DNA from: an uncultured Blautia sp. | Lineage (GTDB): Bacteria; Bacillota; Clostridia; Lachnospirales; Lachnospiraceae | Direction of reading: 5' to 3' | DNA length: 64,000 nt | NCBI GenBank assembly: GCA_900551715.1 | Contig: URXG01000002.1 | Coordinates: forward strand, 32,384 to 96,383 | In this document: positions 8,771 through 18,511 of the stretch, one piece after another | How the letters are laid out: the number at the start of each line of letters is the position of its first letter | Position numbering within the stretch: position 1 is the stretch's first letter | Notes under the pieces: model-generated | Told to the model about the DNA's origin: nothing | Database searches by the model: none | The model's input: only the letters and a program-made list of their open reading frames with translations | Made by a program: the position numbers and the translations under genes

Positions 8771-9886
8771 TTAAAGATCTTTCAGAGATTCTTCCAATTT
8801 CTTTTCAAAATCAATATCGTCTATATCCGGTTTCTCCACAACCGGTGCCGGTTCATCTACTTTCGGAATCTCACGTTTTACCGGCTTCGCAGGTGCTGAT
8901 CCTGTAAAGAGAGGTGCTGTATTGGTAACAACTCTTTCAGAAGGCTTGCGGTCTTCTCTCACCGGCTCCGCATTGATCTTTTTGATACTTCGTTCAGATG
9001 TAGCTACCAATGCCTTTGGAACTGCTTTTACGTAGTAATAATATTCATCATCTTCATATTCCAGACGTTCTGTTCTGGTATAATCTCCGCCAAACACAAA
9101 GAATTCCAGTACAATTCCCAGAAGTACAGAGATCACTGTATAAATGATCATAGGAACCATATCAATGGAAATTCCGAACATCATTCCGCCTGCAAGCATG
9201 ACTACCAGATAAACCACACCGCCTGCTACAATGGCAATACGCCATGCATAGTCAAACATTCTGGTACGGATCAGATTTACCACAAGTACAACTGCCACAA
9301 ATGCAACTACTGTAATCCACATTTCTCCATTCTTCATAATACCGTCAGAAAGAAGTGTCAGTGTAGCCATAATCTCAGCATCCGGTGCTGACAGCACTTG
9401 TGACTGGATTCTTACGAAACGTACAAAATAATAAATAATGACTCCGCCGGCTGCCGGAAGTGCGGAAACTGCACTGCTTAAAAGTCCGCATCCTACAGGA
9501 AGAAGAACCGGAAGATCAAAAGCAAATGCAAGTGGTGTAAAAACCATCACAATATTCTTACCTGTACTGAATCTCAGGAACAGGATCATCATAAAGAGGA
9601 TCACTACCAGCAGAAAACCTGCAACTTCGATTCCAAGAGCATAACAATGTGCCACCATAAGTGCACATCCTGTAAAGATCATCATTCCAGAAGGAAGGAT
9701 GCAGCAGATCAGTGCAAGTACCAGCACTACAATAATATTATCCAATTCTTTCATATATCCCATATTGGAGTTGATCCATATAAAATAAACTACTGCAAGT
9801 ATAAATTTCAGAACTGGCAGCAGATACATCTCGTATTGTGCATAAAACCCTTTCAGTTTTTGTTTAAATTCCAGTAATGCGGTCAT
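8771..9886 (-). CDS. Conserved-type polytopic membrane protein of unknown function
   Basis: This 371-residue protein is not recognised as a known family. The first 265 residues hold about eight or nine hydrophobic helices; the last hundred residues are cytoplasmic in character, with DDEYYYYVKAVPKALVA at the membrane exit and a Pro/Lys/Glu/Asp-rich tail (PAKPVKREIPKVDEP). There is no ATPase or catalytic motif. The start overlaps the stop of the preceding 144-residue membrane protein gene by 4 bp, so the pair is translationally coupled, and cdaA follows. Its position suggests a role in envelope or c-di-AMP physiology, which is only an inference. Confidence 0.8.
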   Translation of the reverse strand: MTALLEFKQKLKGFYAQYEMYLLPVLKFILAVVYFIWINSNMGYMKELDNIIVVLVLALICCILPSGMMIFTGCALMVAHCYALGIEVAGFLLVVILFMMILFLRFSTGKNIVMVFTPLAFAFDLPVLLPVGCGLLSSAVSALPAAGGVIIYYFVRFVRIQSQVLSAPDAEIMATLTLLSDGIMKNGEMWITVVAFVAVVLVVNLIRTRMFDYAWRIAIVAGGVVYLVVMLAGGMMFGISIDMVPMIIYTVISVLLGIVLEFFVFGGDYTRTERLEYEDDEYYYYVKAVPKALVATSERSIKKINAEPVREDRKPSERVVTNTAPLFTGSAPAKPVKREIPKVDEPAPVVEKPDIDDIDFEKKLEESLKDL

Positions 9887-10317
9887 TTGCGATACCCTCC
9901 TGCTGTTCCTCTGCCAGATGACTTCTTTTCTTCTCTGGTATAGATCCTGCTTAATTCAGTCAGCGCTCCATAATATTGTTTTACACTTTTTTTGGCTCTG
10001 TAATACCTGACAGAATACTGTATATATGTTACAACAGAATAGGCTGCCAGAACAACTATATATCCGATAATGATGTATGCACCTGCTGCCATCAGATTCA
10101 TCTTATGTATGTTTTCCAGCAGATATTCGCCAAAATAAACGCTTACAGCTGCTATCACCAGAATATAACCGATGGTAACAAGGAAGAAATTCTTGATCAG
10201 TGCAAGACCAATATAGTCACTGCGGTAATATCTGCTGATCGGAAGATATTTCCTGCCACTGCCCTGTTCATACATGGCAATCTTCGTCATTACCTTAACC
10301 TTTTCTTCATTGATCAT
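9883..10317 (-). CDS. Small membrane protein of unknown function
   Basis: The 144-residue protein has two long hydrophobic segments (about residues 45-65 and 73-96), a basic cytoplasmic N-terminus, and a charged C-terminus (YTREEKKSSGRG). No family is recognised. Its stop codon overlaps the start of the following 371-residue membrane protein by 4 bp, so the two probably form one complex. An AAGGAGATAT ribosome site precedes the start. A weak -10-like TACAAT lies about 40 bp upstream (near 10354), without a convincing -35 box. Confidence 0.75.
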   Translation of the reverse strand: MINEEKVKVMTKIAMYEQGSGRKYLPISRYYRSDYIGLALIKNFFLVTIGYILVIAAVSVYFGEYLLENIHKMNLMAAGAYIIIGYIVVLAAYSVVTYIQYSVRYYRAKKSVKQYYGALTELSRIYTREEKKSSGRGTAGGYRK

Positions 10318-10407
10318 ATTATATCTCCTTACAGATAATCATATAGATTGATTGTAACATATATCATCAGTCATGAAAAGCCCTTTTTGAACACCAATCG
10401 TTGCTGT

Positions 10408-11127
10408 TCACACCTTCACAGCAACTTGGTCACCGGCTGCAAGAGTCACAAAATATACCTTTTCTGCTCCTGCTTCTCTCAGGCACAGGGCCGCTGTTTC
10501 CATGGTACTTCCTGTAGTATATACATCATCTGCAAGAAGTATCGTCAGCCCTTTCACTGGTTGTTTCGCATGAAAAGCTCCCTGAAGATTCTGTTTTCTT
10601 TCTTCTGCACTGAGCTTCTTCTGGGATCTGGTTTCCCGGACTTTCACAAGTATATCCGTTGCCACCGGGATATGAAGATTTTTACCAAGCTCCCCTGCCA
10701 GTTCCTCTGCCTGATTAAAACCTCGCATTCTTTTTTTCCTGGGATAAAGAGGAATTGGGATGATCACATCCGGATTCCACTGCCTTACAGTCTCTCCCAG
10801 TATCCTGCAAAGGGTCATTCCATAATAGGTACTGTATTCTCTGCTTCCATAATATTTATATCGAAGCAATGACTGGCGCATCCTGTCTGTATAGGCAAAG
10901 CCGCATCTGCCCTGATCGAAAATCCGCCTGTGCTTCCTGCATTCCGGGCAGTATTCCTCTTCTGGTTTCACAGGTTTGCCACATTTCAGACAGTAATCTC
11001 TGTTAATGGGCTGAAAAACATTCCTGCATTCCGGACATATAAGTCCATTCTGATCTAGCAGTATTCTGTGACACACCGGGCAATGCCGGGGATACAGAAT
11101 ATTCAGGGTTGTCTGTATTATTTTCAT
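10408..11127 (-). CDS. comFC: ComF family phosphoribosyltransferase-like protein
   Basis: The 239-residue protein has an N-terminal zinc-ribbon region with eight cysteines in four pairs (CPVCHR, CPEC, CLKCGK, CPECRK) within residues 18-68, and a C-terminal phosphoribosyltransferase fold with the PRPP-binding motif ILLADDVYTTGST at about 195-207. ComFC acts at the cytoplasmic side in DNA uptake and recombination of competent cells; related proteins occur in non-competent bacteria. comFA is not next to it. With comEA and comEC it is one of three competence-type genes in the window. It lies downstream of recD2. Confidence 0.9.
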   Translation of the reverse strand: MKIIQTTLNILYPRHCPVCHRILLDQNGLICPECRNVFQPINRDYCLKCGKPVKPEEEYCPECRKHRRIFDQGRCGFAYTDRMRQSLLRYKYYGSREYSTYYGMTLCRILGETVRQWNPDVIIPIPLYPRKKRMRGFNQAEELAGELGKNLHIPVATDILVKVRETRSQKKLSAEERKQNLQGAFHAKQPVKGLTILLADDVYTTGSTMETAALCLREAGAEKVYFVTLAAGDQVAVKV

Positions 11128-11178
11128 ACAAAATACCTTTCTCCCCGACAGACGCTCCCCTTATTACATTATATCTTC

Positions 11179-11224
11179 GTAACTGTTCAGTACCCTCGCG
11201 GGATACTACCTTCTGAATAGTTAC
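11179..11224. repeat. Dispersed imperfect palindrome, copy 1
   Basis: Outer arms GTAACTGTTCAG and CTGAATAGTTAC pair with one mismatch, and the centre TACCCTCGCGGGATA adds an inner stem. The right arm covers the stop codon of recD2. Similar sequences occur at 28934-28981 and, in part, at 62215-62248, so this looks like a mobile or repeated intergenic palindrome. Confidence 0.55.
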
Positions 11225-13458
11225 ATATCTTCATTAATTTCTTTCAGTCTCTCATCCAGAGAGCTGTATCTTCTCTGCTGTTTTTCGTTGTTGATCATTT
11301 CCCGGAAGGTTTCTTCACTTCCTACAATGGTCACACATTTACGTGCTCTGGTAACAGCTGTATAGAGAAGATTCCGGTTCAGGAGCATCTTTGGTCCCGA
11401 AAGCAGTGGTATCACAACTGCAGGATATTCGCTTCCCTGAGACTTATGTATGGTAATGGCATATGCCAGTTCCAGTTCTTCCAGCTGTTTAAAAGAATAC
11501 TCCGCTACTCTTCCATCTTCAAATTCTACTTCTGCTGTCTCGGCAAATTCGTTGATCACTTTCAGGATACCGGTATCTCCGTTAAAAACGCCAATTCCCT
11601 TATCCACAGGAATGCCGTACCGCCCCCGGATCTCCCATTCCATCTGATAGTTGTTGCGGATCTGCATGACTTTGTCTCCTTCCCGGAAAAGCCCCAGTCT
11701 CTGCTCTTTTTCTTTTTTATCCGGAGAAGGCGGGTTCAGATAATGCTGCAGGATCCCATTGAGGCGTTCTACTCCCAGGAGTCCCTTCCTCATAGGGGTC
11801 AGCACCTGAATGTCAAAAGGTCTGGCTTCTACATATCGGGGCAGTTTCTCCTGGATCAGTGCGATCACCACCCGGATGATCATATCTGCATCATATCTTT
11901 TCAGGAAAAAGAAATCTCTGCTTTTATTATTGATGGTTACCTGCTCACCCTGGTTGATCTTGTGGGCGTTCACAACAATATCACTTTCTGATGCCTGGCG
12001 GAAGATCTTTTTCAGCTCTACCACTGAAAACTGTCGGCTGCGTATGATATCTCTCAGGACATTGCCCGGTCCCACGCTGGGAAGCTGGTTCTCATCTCCT
12101 ACCAGGATCAGTCTGGTACCTGCTGTCACTGCCATAAGAAGAGAATGCATCAGATGGATATCCACCATGGACATTTCATCAATGATGATCACATCCGTTT
12201 CCAGAGGGTTCTCTGCATTTCTCTCAAAATGCACCGGCTGTCCTTCTTTCTCCTCATCCGGCATCCCACTGAGTTCCAGAAGCCTGTGAATAGTCTGAGC
12301 CTCATATCCGGTAGCCTCTGTCATTCTCTTGGCTGCCCGTCCTGTAGGCGCTGCAAGTCGAAGATCTGCCCCTTCTCCTTCAAAAAAACGGATAATGGCA
12401 TTGATGGTAGTGGTTTTACCTGTCCCGGGACCTCCGGTCAGAACAAACAGTCCATGGCTGGCTGCTTCTGTCACTGCTTTTTTCTGCATTTCGTCCAGGA
12501 CCGTACCTGTTTCCTTCTCAATCTGGACCAGCCGGCCGTTTACAAGCTTCTCGTCTTCCGGGCAGAGGACATTCAGTTCCTGAAGCATTCTGGCTGTATT
12601 CAGTTCCAGGTAATAATACTGGGTAGGATATACCAGAATCTGTTCTTCTTTCTGTTTCTGGATGATCTTTCGATCCATGGCCAGATCCATAAGGTGCTTC
12701 TCCATGTAGGAAGGGTCTACTCCCAGAAGTCTGGATGACCTGGCAAAAAATTCCTCTTTTGGAAGATATACATGCCCTTCTCCTGTAGCCTGAAGAAGAG
12801 TATACAGCATTCCACTTCGTATCCTGTAATCAGAATCTGTGTGAATACCAATCCTGCTGGCAATTTCATCTGCGATCTTGAAGCCCACACCACTGATATC
12901 TTCTGCCAATCTGTAGGGATTTTCCTGGAGAACACTGTATACAGAATCTCCGTATTTCTGATAGATCTTTGCCCCCAGATTCAGAGAAATCCCATATTTC
13001 TGCAGAAACATCATGACTTTCCGCATATCAGACTTTTCTTCAATCTGTGCAGCGATCTCTCTTGCCTTTTTTTCGCTGATACCTTTCACCTCTGCCAGAC
13101 GTTCCGGCTCATCCTCCACAATCCTCAGCGTATCTTTCCCGAAATGACGGACAATACGACCTGCCAGTGCAGCGCCTATACCCTTGATGGATCCGGACCC
13201 CAGATAACGTTCCATCGCCAGTGCATCCTCAGGCATTTTTTCCACCATGGTGGAAGCCTGAAACTGCTTACCATATATGTGATGCTGTATATAACTGCCG
13301 GTAACTTCCACAGTTGCCCCCTGGTTCAGAACTGGGAAACTGCCTACACAGGTCAGTTCATCTTCCCCTTCTACGCCTTTCAGCACCATTACCGTATAAC
13401 CGTTATCTTCATTTCTGAAAATAACATGATCTATATATCCTGTGATCGTATCACTCAT
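11221..13458 (-). CDS. recD2: RecD2-type SF1 helicase
   Basis: The 745-residue protein starts at the ATG at 13458, which follows GGGAGGAAAT; an in-frame ATG 27 bp earlier has no ribosome site. It has an N-terminal OB-like part, tandem helix-hairpin-helix motifs around 90-200 (SIKGIGAALAGRI, VKGISEKKAREI, ISGVGFKIADEI), Walker A GGPGTGKTT at 342-350, the Walker B IIDEMSMVD, the motif GDENQLPSVGPG, and a C-terminal UvrD_C_2-like segment AYAITIHKSQGSEYP. RecD2 is a 5'-3' DNA helicase in bacteria without RecBC and works in repair and fork stability. It follows mreB, from which a terminator separates it. Confidence 0.95.
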   Translation of the reverse strand: MSDTITGYIDHVIFRNEDNGYTVMVLKGVEGEDELTCVGSFPVLNQGATVEVTGSYIQHHIYGKQFQASTMVEKMPEDALAMERYLGSGSIKGIGAALAGRIVRHFGKDTLRIVEDEPERLAEVKGISEKKAREIAAQIEEKSDMRKVMMFLQKYGISLNLGAKIYQKYGDSVYSVLQENPYRLAEDISGVGFKIADEIASRIGIHTDSDYRIRSGMLYTLLQATGEGHVYLPKEEFFARSSRLLGVDPSYMEKHLMDLAMDRKIIQKQKEEQILVYPTQYYYLELNTARMLQELNVLCPEDEKLVNGRLVQIEKETGTVLDEMQKKAVTEAASHGLFVLTGGPGTGKTTTINAIIRFFEGEGADLRLAAPTGRAAKRMTEATGYEAQTIHRLLELSGMPDEEKEGQPVHFERNAENPLETDVIIIDEMSMVDIHLMHSLLMAVTAGTRLILVGDENQLPSVGPGNVLRDIIRSRQFSVVELKKIFRQASESDIVVNAHKINQGEQVTINNKSRDFFFLKRYDADMIIRVVIALIQEKLPRYVEARPFDIQVLTPMRKGLLGVERLNGILQHYLNPPSPDKKEKEQRLGLFREGDKVMQIRNNYQMEWEIRGRYGIPVDKGIGVFNGDTGILKVINEFAETAEVEFEDGRVAEYSFKQLEELELAYAITIHKSQGSEYPAVVIPLLSGPKMLLNRNLLYTAVTRARKCVTIVGSEETFREMINNEKQQRRYSSLDERLKEINEDM

Positions 13459-13484
13459 ATTTCCTCCCGTCCTGCAAACAGCCA

Positions 13485-13514
13485 AAAGCCAGGATACTCT
13501 TTTACCCTGGCTTT
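13485..13514 (-). terminator. Intrinsic terminator after mreB
   Basis: Arms AAAGCCAGG (13485-13493) and CCTGGCTTT (13506-13514) form a 9-bp stem, with a short T run on the minus strand, 5 bp after the mreB stop codon and 27 bp before the recD2 start. Confidence 0.7.
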
Positions 13515-13518
13515 CTGT

Positions 13519-14508
13519 TTATTCGTCCATTCGTGCCATGATCTCTGCATATTTTCCGGTACCCACTGCCACCACATGCATGGCATCCTGTACAGTCAGA
13601 GTCGTAACGCCTGTTTTCTGTTCGATCAGTGTATCCATTCCCTTCAGAAGTGCTCCGCCTCCGGTCAGTACGATACCTCTGTCCACAATATCGGCAGCCA
13701 GTTCCGGCGGTGTTTTTTCAAGAACGCTGTGGACTGCCTCCACAATCTGTCCTGTGGCATCTTTCAGCGCGGAACGAATCTCCTCAGAGGTAAGTTTTAC
13801 TGTTTTGGGCAAACCGGTAAGCACGTTACGTCCCTTTACCTCCATAACCTGAGGGTTAGCTTCTTCTATTGCAGTTCCTATGGTAATCTTGATATTTTCT
13901 GCTGTCTCTTCACCAATAAACAGACTGTGATTCTGACGCACATAATTCATGATCGCCTGGTCAAAATTATCTCCTGCCACTTTTACTGAAGAAGATGCTA
14001 CTACACCTCCCAGAGAAATAACCGCAATGTCTGTAGTCCCGCCGCCAATATCTACGATCAGATTGCCAAAAGGCTTTGTAATATCCACTCCTGCACCAAT
14101 AGCTGCTGCGATAGGCTCCTCTACCAGAAATACTTCTCTGGCTCCTGCCTGATAAGTAGCCTCTTCTACTGCTCTCCGTTCAATCTCTGTAATAGCACTT
14201 GGTACACAGATACTGATTCTGGGTTTGCGAAAGGCTCTTCTTCCCATTGCTTTAGCAATGAAATATTTCAGCATCTTTTCCATAACATTAAAGTCCACGA
14301 TCACACCCTGACGGATCGGCCGTATCACTTCCATGTTGGAGTTGGCATGTCCTGCCATCTGTCTGGCTTCCTCACCGATAGCTCTGATCTTTTCTGTTGT
14401 TTTGTCATAGATCACTACAGAAGGTTCTTTCAGAACAAGCCCCTTTCCTGTAGAATATACCAGACTGTTTCTGGTTCCCAAATCAATTCCAATATCACTG
14501 GCAGGCAT
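13519..14508 (-). CDS. mreB: MreB/Mbl-type bacterial actin
   Basis: The 329-residue protein has the actin-fold nucleotide motifs: GIDLGTRNSLVY near the N-terminus (phosphate 1), VDIGGGTTDIAVISLGG (phosphate 2) and VLTGGGALLKGMD (adenosine). The length and sequence fit MreB/Mbl, which form membrane-associated filaments that guide lateral wall synthesis. mreC and mreD are not beside it, so it may be the Mbl-like paralogue. It begins 15 bp after uvrA and ends at a terminator, making it the last gene of the lepA-hemW-uvrA-mreB run. Confidence 0.9.
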   Translation of the reverse strand: MPASDIGIDLGTRNSLVYSTGKGLVLKEPSVVIYDKTTEKIRAIGEEARQMAGHANSNMEVIRPIRQGVIVDFNVMEKMLKYFIAKAMGRRAFRKPRISICVPSAITEIERRAVEEATYQAGAREVFLVEEPIAAAIGAGVDITKPFGNLIVDIGGGTTDIAVISLGGVVASSSVKVAGDNFDQAIMNYVRQNHSLFIGEETAENIKITIGTAIEEANPQVMEVKGRNVLTGLPKTVKLTSEEIRSALKDATGQIVEAVHSVLEKTPPELAADIVDRGIVLTGGGALLKGMDTLIEQKTGVTTLTVQDAMHVVAVGTGKYAEIMARMDE

Positions 14509-14523
14509 AAGAGCCTCCTTTCT

Positions 14524-17364
14524 TTATTTCAAATATTTTTTTACATATTGTCCTGTATAGGATTCCGGGCAAGCTGCGATCTCTTCTGGTGTACCTGTGG
14601 CGATCACCGTACCACCTCTGTCTCCACCTTCCGGTCCCATATCTATGATATAATCTGCTGTCTTGATCACATCCAGATTATGTTCAATCACTACTACGGT
14701 ATTACCGCTTTCTGTAAGGCGTCTCAGAATCTCTACCAGCTTATGGACATCTGCAAAATGGAGTCCTGTCGTCGGTTCATCCAGAATATAGATTGTCCGC
14801 CCTGTACTGCGTTTGCTCAATTCTGTTGCCAGCTTGATACGCTGTGCTTCACCACCGGACAACTCTGTAGAAGGCTGTCCCAGACGAATATAAGAAAGTC
14901 CCACATCATAAAGTGTTTCGATCTTCCGTCGTATAGAGGGAATATTCTCAAAAAACTCCATAGCTTCTTCTACAGTCATGTTCAGTACATCGTAGATATT
15001 TTTGTCTTTGTATTTTACTTCCAGTGTTTCTCTATTGTAACGTTTGCCTTTACAGACTTCACATGGAACATATACATCAGCCAGAAAGTGCATCTCGATC
15101 TTGATGATCCCGTCTCCGCTGCAGGCCTCACATCTGCCGCCCTTTACATTAAAGCTGAATCTGCCCTTCTTGTAGCCTCTTGCCTTGGCATCAGCTGTAG
15201 ATGCAAAAAGATCCCGGATCTGATCAAATACGCCAGTATAAGTAGCAGGGTTGGATCTGGGGGTACGCCCAATAGGAGACTGATCAATATTGATCACCTT
15301 GTCCAGATGCTCCAGTCCCTGAATGGATTTATGTTTCCCAGGTATGGTTCTTGCCCTGTTCAAATCTCTGGCAAGTGTCTTGTAAAGGACTTCGTTGATC
15401 AGAGAACTCTTACCGGAACCACTGACACCGGTAACACAGGTCATCACCCCAAGAGGGATATCCACATTTACCTGCTTCAGATTGTTCTCTGCAGCACCTT
15501 TGATCTTCAGCCATCCAGCGGGCTTCTTTCGCTCTTTTGGAACCGGAATCTGACATCTGCCGCTTAAATAAGCCCCTGTTATAGATTCCGGATTCGCCAT
15601 CAGTGTTTCTGCTGTACCGATCTCTACAAGTTTTCCACCATGTTCGCCTGCTCCGGGACCGATATCCACAACGCAATCCGCAGCCCGCATGGTATCTTCA
15701 TCATGTTCCACCACGATCAGACTGTTACCAAGATCACGAAGCCGCATAAGTGCCCGGAGAAGTTTGTCATTGTCTCTCTGATGAAGACCAATACTTGGCT
15801 CATCCAGGATATATGCCACCCCTACAAGACCGGAACCGATCTGTGTGGCCAGTCGTATTCTCTGGGCTTCTCCGCCGGACAGTGTACCGGTGGCGCGACT
15901 CAGGGAAAGATAATCCAGACCTACTTCTGCAAGGAAACCAACTCTTGCCCGGATTTCTTTCAGGATCTGTTTTCCGATCAGTTCCTGCTGTTCTGTAAGA
16001 GTAAGATCTGTCAGGAATTTACGGAGGTTTTCTATGGAAAGGTCTGTTACTTCATAAATATTCTTATCTCCTACAGTTACAGCAAGCGATTCTCTTTTCA
16101 GACGCTGTCCTTTACAGGTCTTACATGGAGTGATCCGCATAAAAGTCTCATATTCCTGTTTCATAGCATCAGAGCCGGTCTCCCGGTATCTCTGTTCTAC
16201 GTTTTTGATCAGACCGGGGAATGCCACATCATAGACTCCTTCCCCACGCTGACCTTTGTAGTAGACTTTTACTGCATGTCCGTCTGTACCATGGATCAGA
16301 ATGTTCTTAATCTTGTCTGGGTAGTCCCGAAAAGGGGTATCCAGACTGAAATTATATTCTTTGGCAAGGGCATCCAAGATTGCTCTGGAAAAACTGCCTT
16401 TGTCTGTACAGGACTGCCATCCCATCACTGTAATGGCCCCCTGGGAAATACTTAAAGACTTATCCGGAATCATCAGATCCTCGTCAAACTCCATCTTATA
16501 TCCCAGTCCGTAACAGTCCGGGCAGGCACCAAAAGGATTATTAAAAGAAAAACTCCTCGGTTCAATCTCATCAATGCTGATCTCGCAGTCCGGGCAGGCA
16601 AAACTCTGGCTGAATGTACGGATATTGCCATCCATGGTATCTACCATAAGAAGCCCTTCGGAAAGATTCAGTACTGTCTCAATAGAATCTGTAAGACGTT
16701 TCTCAATGCCTGGCTTCACCACCAGACGGTCTACAATGATTTCTATATTATGTTTGATGTTTTTGTCCAGCTTGATTTCTTCTGAAAGCTCATAAAGATT
16801 CCCGTCGATCTGTATTCTTACATAGCCACTCTTTCTGGCCTGTTCCAGAAGTTTGGCATGAGTGCCCTTGCGGCCTCTTACTACCGGTGCCAGAAGCTGC
16901 AGCCTGGTTCTCTCCGGCAACGCCATAATGTGATCCACCATCTGGTCTACGGTCTGCCTGCGTATCTCCTTGCCACATTTGGGGCAGTGGGGAATACCGA
17001 TTCTGGCATAAAGAAGACGGAAATAATCATAAATCTCCGTAACCGTACCTACTGTAGAACGGGGATTACGGTTGGTAGACTTCTGGTCTATGGAAATTGC
17101 AGGTGGAAGCCCCTCAATAGATTCCACATCCGGTTTCTCCATCTGTCCCAGGAACTGTCTGGCATAGGAAGAAAGTGACTCCATATATCTTCTCTGTCCC
17201 TCTGCATAGATAGTATCAAAAGCCAGAGAGGACTTACCTGATCCACTGACTCCGGTCAGCACCACAAACTGATCTCTTGGGATATCCACGCTTAAATTTT
17301 TCAGGTTGTTTACATTGGCTCCCCTGATCTTTATAAAGCGTTTGCCTGATTTATGTTCCGTCAT
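14524..17364 (-). CDS. uvrA: Excinuclease ABC subunit A
   Basis: The 946-residue length is typical of UvrA. Two ABC ATPase modules are visible: Walker A GVSGSGKSSLAFD near residue 38 and GVSGSGKSSLINEV in the second half, each with signature LSGGEAQRIRLA or LSGGEAQRIKLA and Walker B ILDEPSIGLH / ILDEPTTGLH. Zinc-binding cysteine pairs are present (CPDCEISIDE region and CEACSGDG with CEVCKGKR). The protein scans DNA for lesions and loads UvrB. uvrB is not in this window. It lies between hemW and mreB with gaps of about 15 bp, so it shares their transcript. Confidence 0.97.
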   Translation of the reverse strand: MTEHKSGKRFIKIRGANVNNLKNLSVDIPRDQFVVLTGVSGSGKSSLAFDTIYAEGQRRYMESLSSYARQFLGQMEKPDVESIEGLPPAISIDQKSTNRNPRSTVGTVTEIYDYFRLLYARIGIPHCPKCGKEIRRQTVDQMVDHIMALPERTRLQLLAPVVRGRKGTHAKLLEQARKSGYVRIQIDGNLYELSEEIKLDKNIKHNIEIIVDRLVVKPGIEKRLTDSIETVLNLSEGLLMVDTMDGNIRTFSQSFACPDCEISIDEIEPRSFSFNNPFGACPDCYGLGYKMEFDEDLMIPDKSLSISQGAITVMGWQSCTDKGSFSRAILDALAKEYNFSLDTPFRDYPDKIKNILIHGTDGHAVKVYYKGQRGEGVYDVAFPGLIKNVEQRYRETGSDAMKQEYETFMRITPCKTCKGQRLKRESLAVTVGDKNIYEVTDLSIENLRKFLTDLTLTEQQELIGKQILKEIRARVGFLAEVGLDYLSLSRATGTLSGGEAQRIRLATQIGSGLVGVAYILDEPSIGLHQRDNDKLLRALMRLRDLGNSLIVVEHDEDTMRAADCVVDIGPGAGEHGGKLVEIGTAETLMANPESITGAYLSGRCQIPVPKERKKPAGWLKIKGAAENNLKQVNVDIPLGVMTCVTGVSGSGKSSLINEVLYKTLARDLNRARTIPGKHKSIQGLEHLDKVINIDQSPIGRTPRSNPATYTGVFDQIRDLFASTADAKARGYKKGRFSFNVKGGRCEACSGDGIIKIEMHFLADVYVPCEVCKGKRYNRETLEVKYKDKNIYDVLNMTVEEAMEFFENIPSIRRKIETLYDVGLSYIRLGQPSTELSGGEAQRIKLATELSKRSTGRTIYILDEPTTGLHFADVHKLVEILRRLTESGNTVVVIEHNLDVIKTADYIIDMGPEGGDRGGTVIATGTPEEIAACPESYTGQYVKKYLK

Positions 17365-17378
17365 TTCTTCCTCCTATA

Positions 17379-18500
17379 CTACTGATCCAGCAGAAAATCT
17401 GCCAGGATATAATTGCTTACGTGTATTCCTTTTTCTGTGAGGCTCCAGAATTCCTGTCTCTTCTGCAAAAAGCCCTCGTTTCTGTATTTCTCCAGTATGC
17501 TTCCATAAATACTATCCATAGCACAGCCAAACTGTCTCTGAAATTCTGTTTCCGAAACGCCTTCCATCATCCGAAGTCCCAGGAACATAAATTCTTCCAT
17601 CTGGTCAGCTCTGGTAAGGGTTTCCACATCTCTGTGGATCTTTTCCGGCAGGTCGCTGTCTCTGAGATATTCTTCCATATCACTGGTAACGCTGAACCGC
17701 TGCCCTCTGTAAAGAGAAGCTGCTCCCAGTCCCAGCCCCAGATATTCTGTACGTCTCCAGTATCCCACATTATGCCTGCATTCATACCCTTCTCTGGCAT
17801 AGTTGGAAATCTCGTATTTATGATATCCATATCTTTCCAGTACTTCCATTGTATCATCATACATCCGGTACTCTGTATCTTCATCGGGAAGATCCTCCGG
17901 CTCTTTATCTCCAAAAGGAGTCCCTTCTTCTATGATCAGACTGTATGCGGAAATATGCGCTGGATTCAGATCTGCAACTGTCTCCAGTGTATGGATCCAT
18001 TGTTCTCTGGTCTGTCCCGGCACTGCAAACATCAGATCCACATTGATATTATCAAAACCAGCTCTCCGGGCAGCCTGATAACTTTCCAGAAAATCTGAAT
18101 AAGTATGAATACGTCCTAGAATCTTCAGTTCCTCCTGATCTGTAGACTGCAGCCCCAGACTGAGCCGGTTAATCCCACAGGTTCTGTAGCTCCTCAGTCC
18201 GGCTTCTGTAACAGTTCCGGGATTGGTCTCCATGGTGATCTCCGCATCCTCTGTCAGCCAAAAAGTCTCCTCTATAGCTTCCATAATCTCACTGATCCAC
18301 TCCGGCTCCAGAACAGAAGGAGTTCCTCCCCCGATAAAAACAGAAGTTACCCCGGAAGATACTTTACCGGCATAACTTCTGATTTCCCGGAGAAGTGCCT
18401 GCACATAGGCCTCCCGGGTACTTTTGTCAGAAGGAGCAGAAAGAAAGTCACAATACTGACATTTCCGGATACAAAACGGAATGTGCACATATAGTTCCAT
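17379..18500 (-). CDS. hemW: HemW-type radical SAM heme chaperone
   Basis: The 373-residue protein begins with the radical SAM cluster motif CIRKCQYC (Cys10, Cys14, Cys17) followed by FIGGGTPSVLE and METNPGT. HemW proteins resemble oxygen-independent coproporphyrinogen oxidase HemN but lack its extra N-terminal elements; they bind heme and insert it into partner proteins. The order lepA-hemW is conserved in Firmicutes, which supports HemW over HemN. Here a 76-residue lipoprotein gene has slipped in between the two. Confidence 0.9.
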   Translation of the reverse strand: MELYVHIPFCIRKCQYCDFLSAPSDKSTREAYVQALLREIRSYAGKVSSGVTSVFIGGGTPSVLEPEWISEIMEAIEETFWLTEDAEITMETNPGTVTEAGLRSYRTCGINRLSLGLQSTDQEELKILGRIHTYSDFLESYQAARRAGFDNINVDLMFAVPGQTREQWIHTLETVADLNPAHISAYSLIIEEGTPFGDKEPEDLPDEDTEYRMYDDTMEVLERYGYHKYEISNYAREGYECRHNVGYWRRTEYLGLGLGAASLYRGQRFSVTSDMEEYLRDSDLPEKIHRDVETLTRADQMEEFMFLGLRMMEGVSETEFQRQFGCAMDSIYGSILEKYRNEGFLQKRQEFWSLTEKGIHVSNYILADFLLDQ

Positions 18501-18511
18501 CTGGTTCCTCC

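Noticed and set aside
10385..10420. Another copy of the dispersed palindrome at the end of comFC
   Set aside because: The GCTGTGAA-like similarity falls mostly within the comFC coding end and is too short to call.
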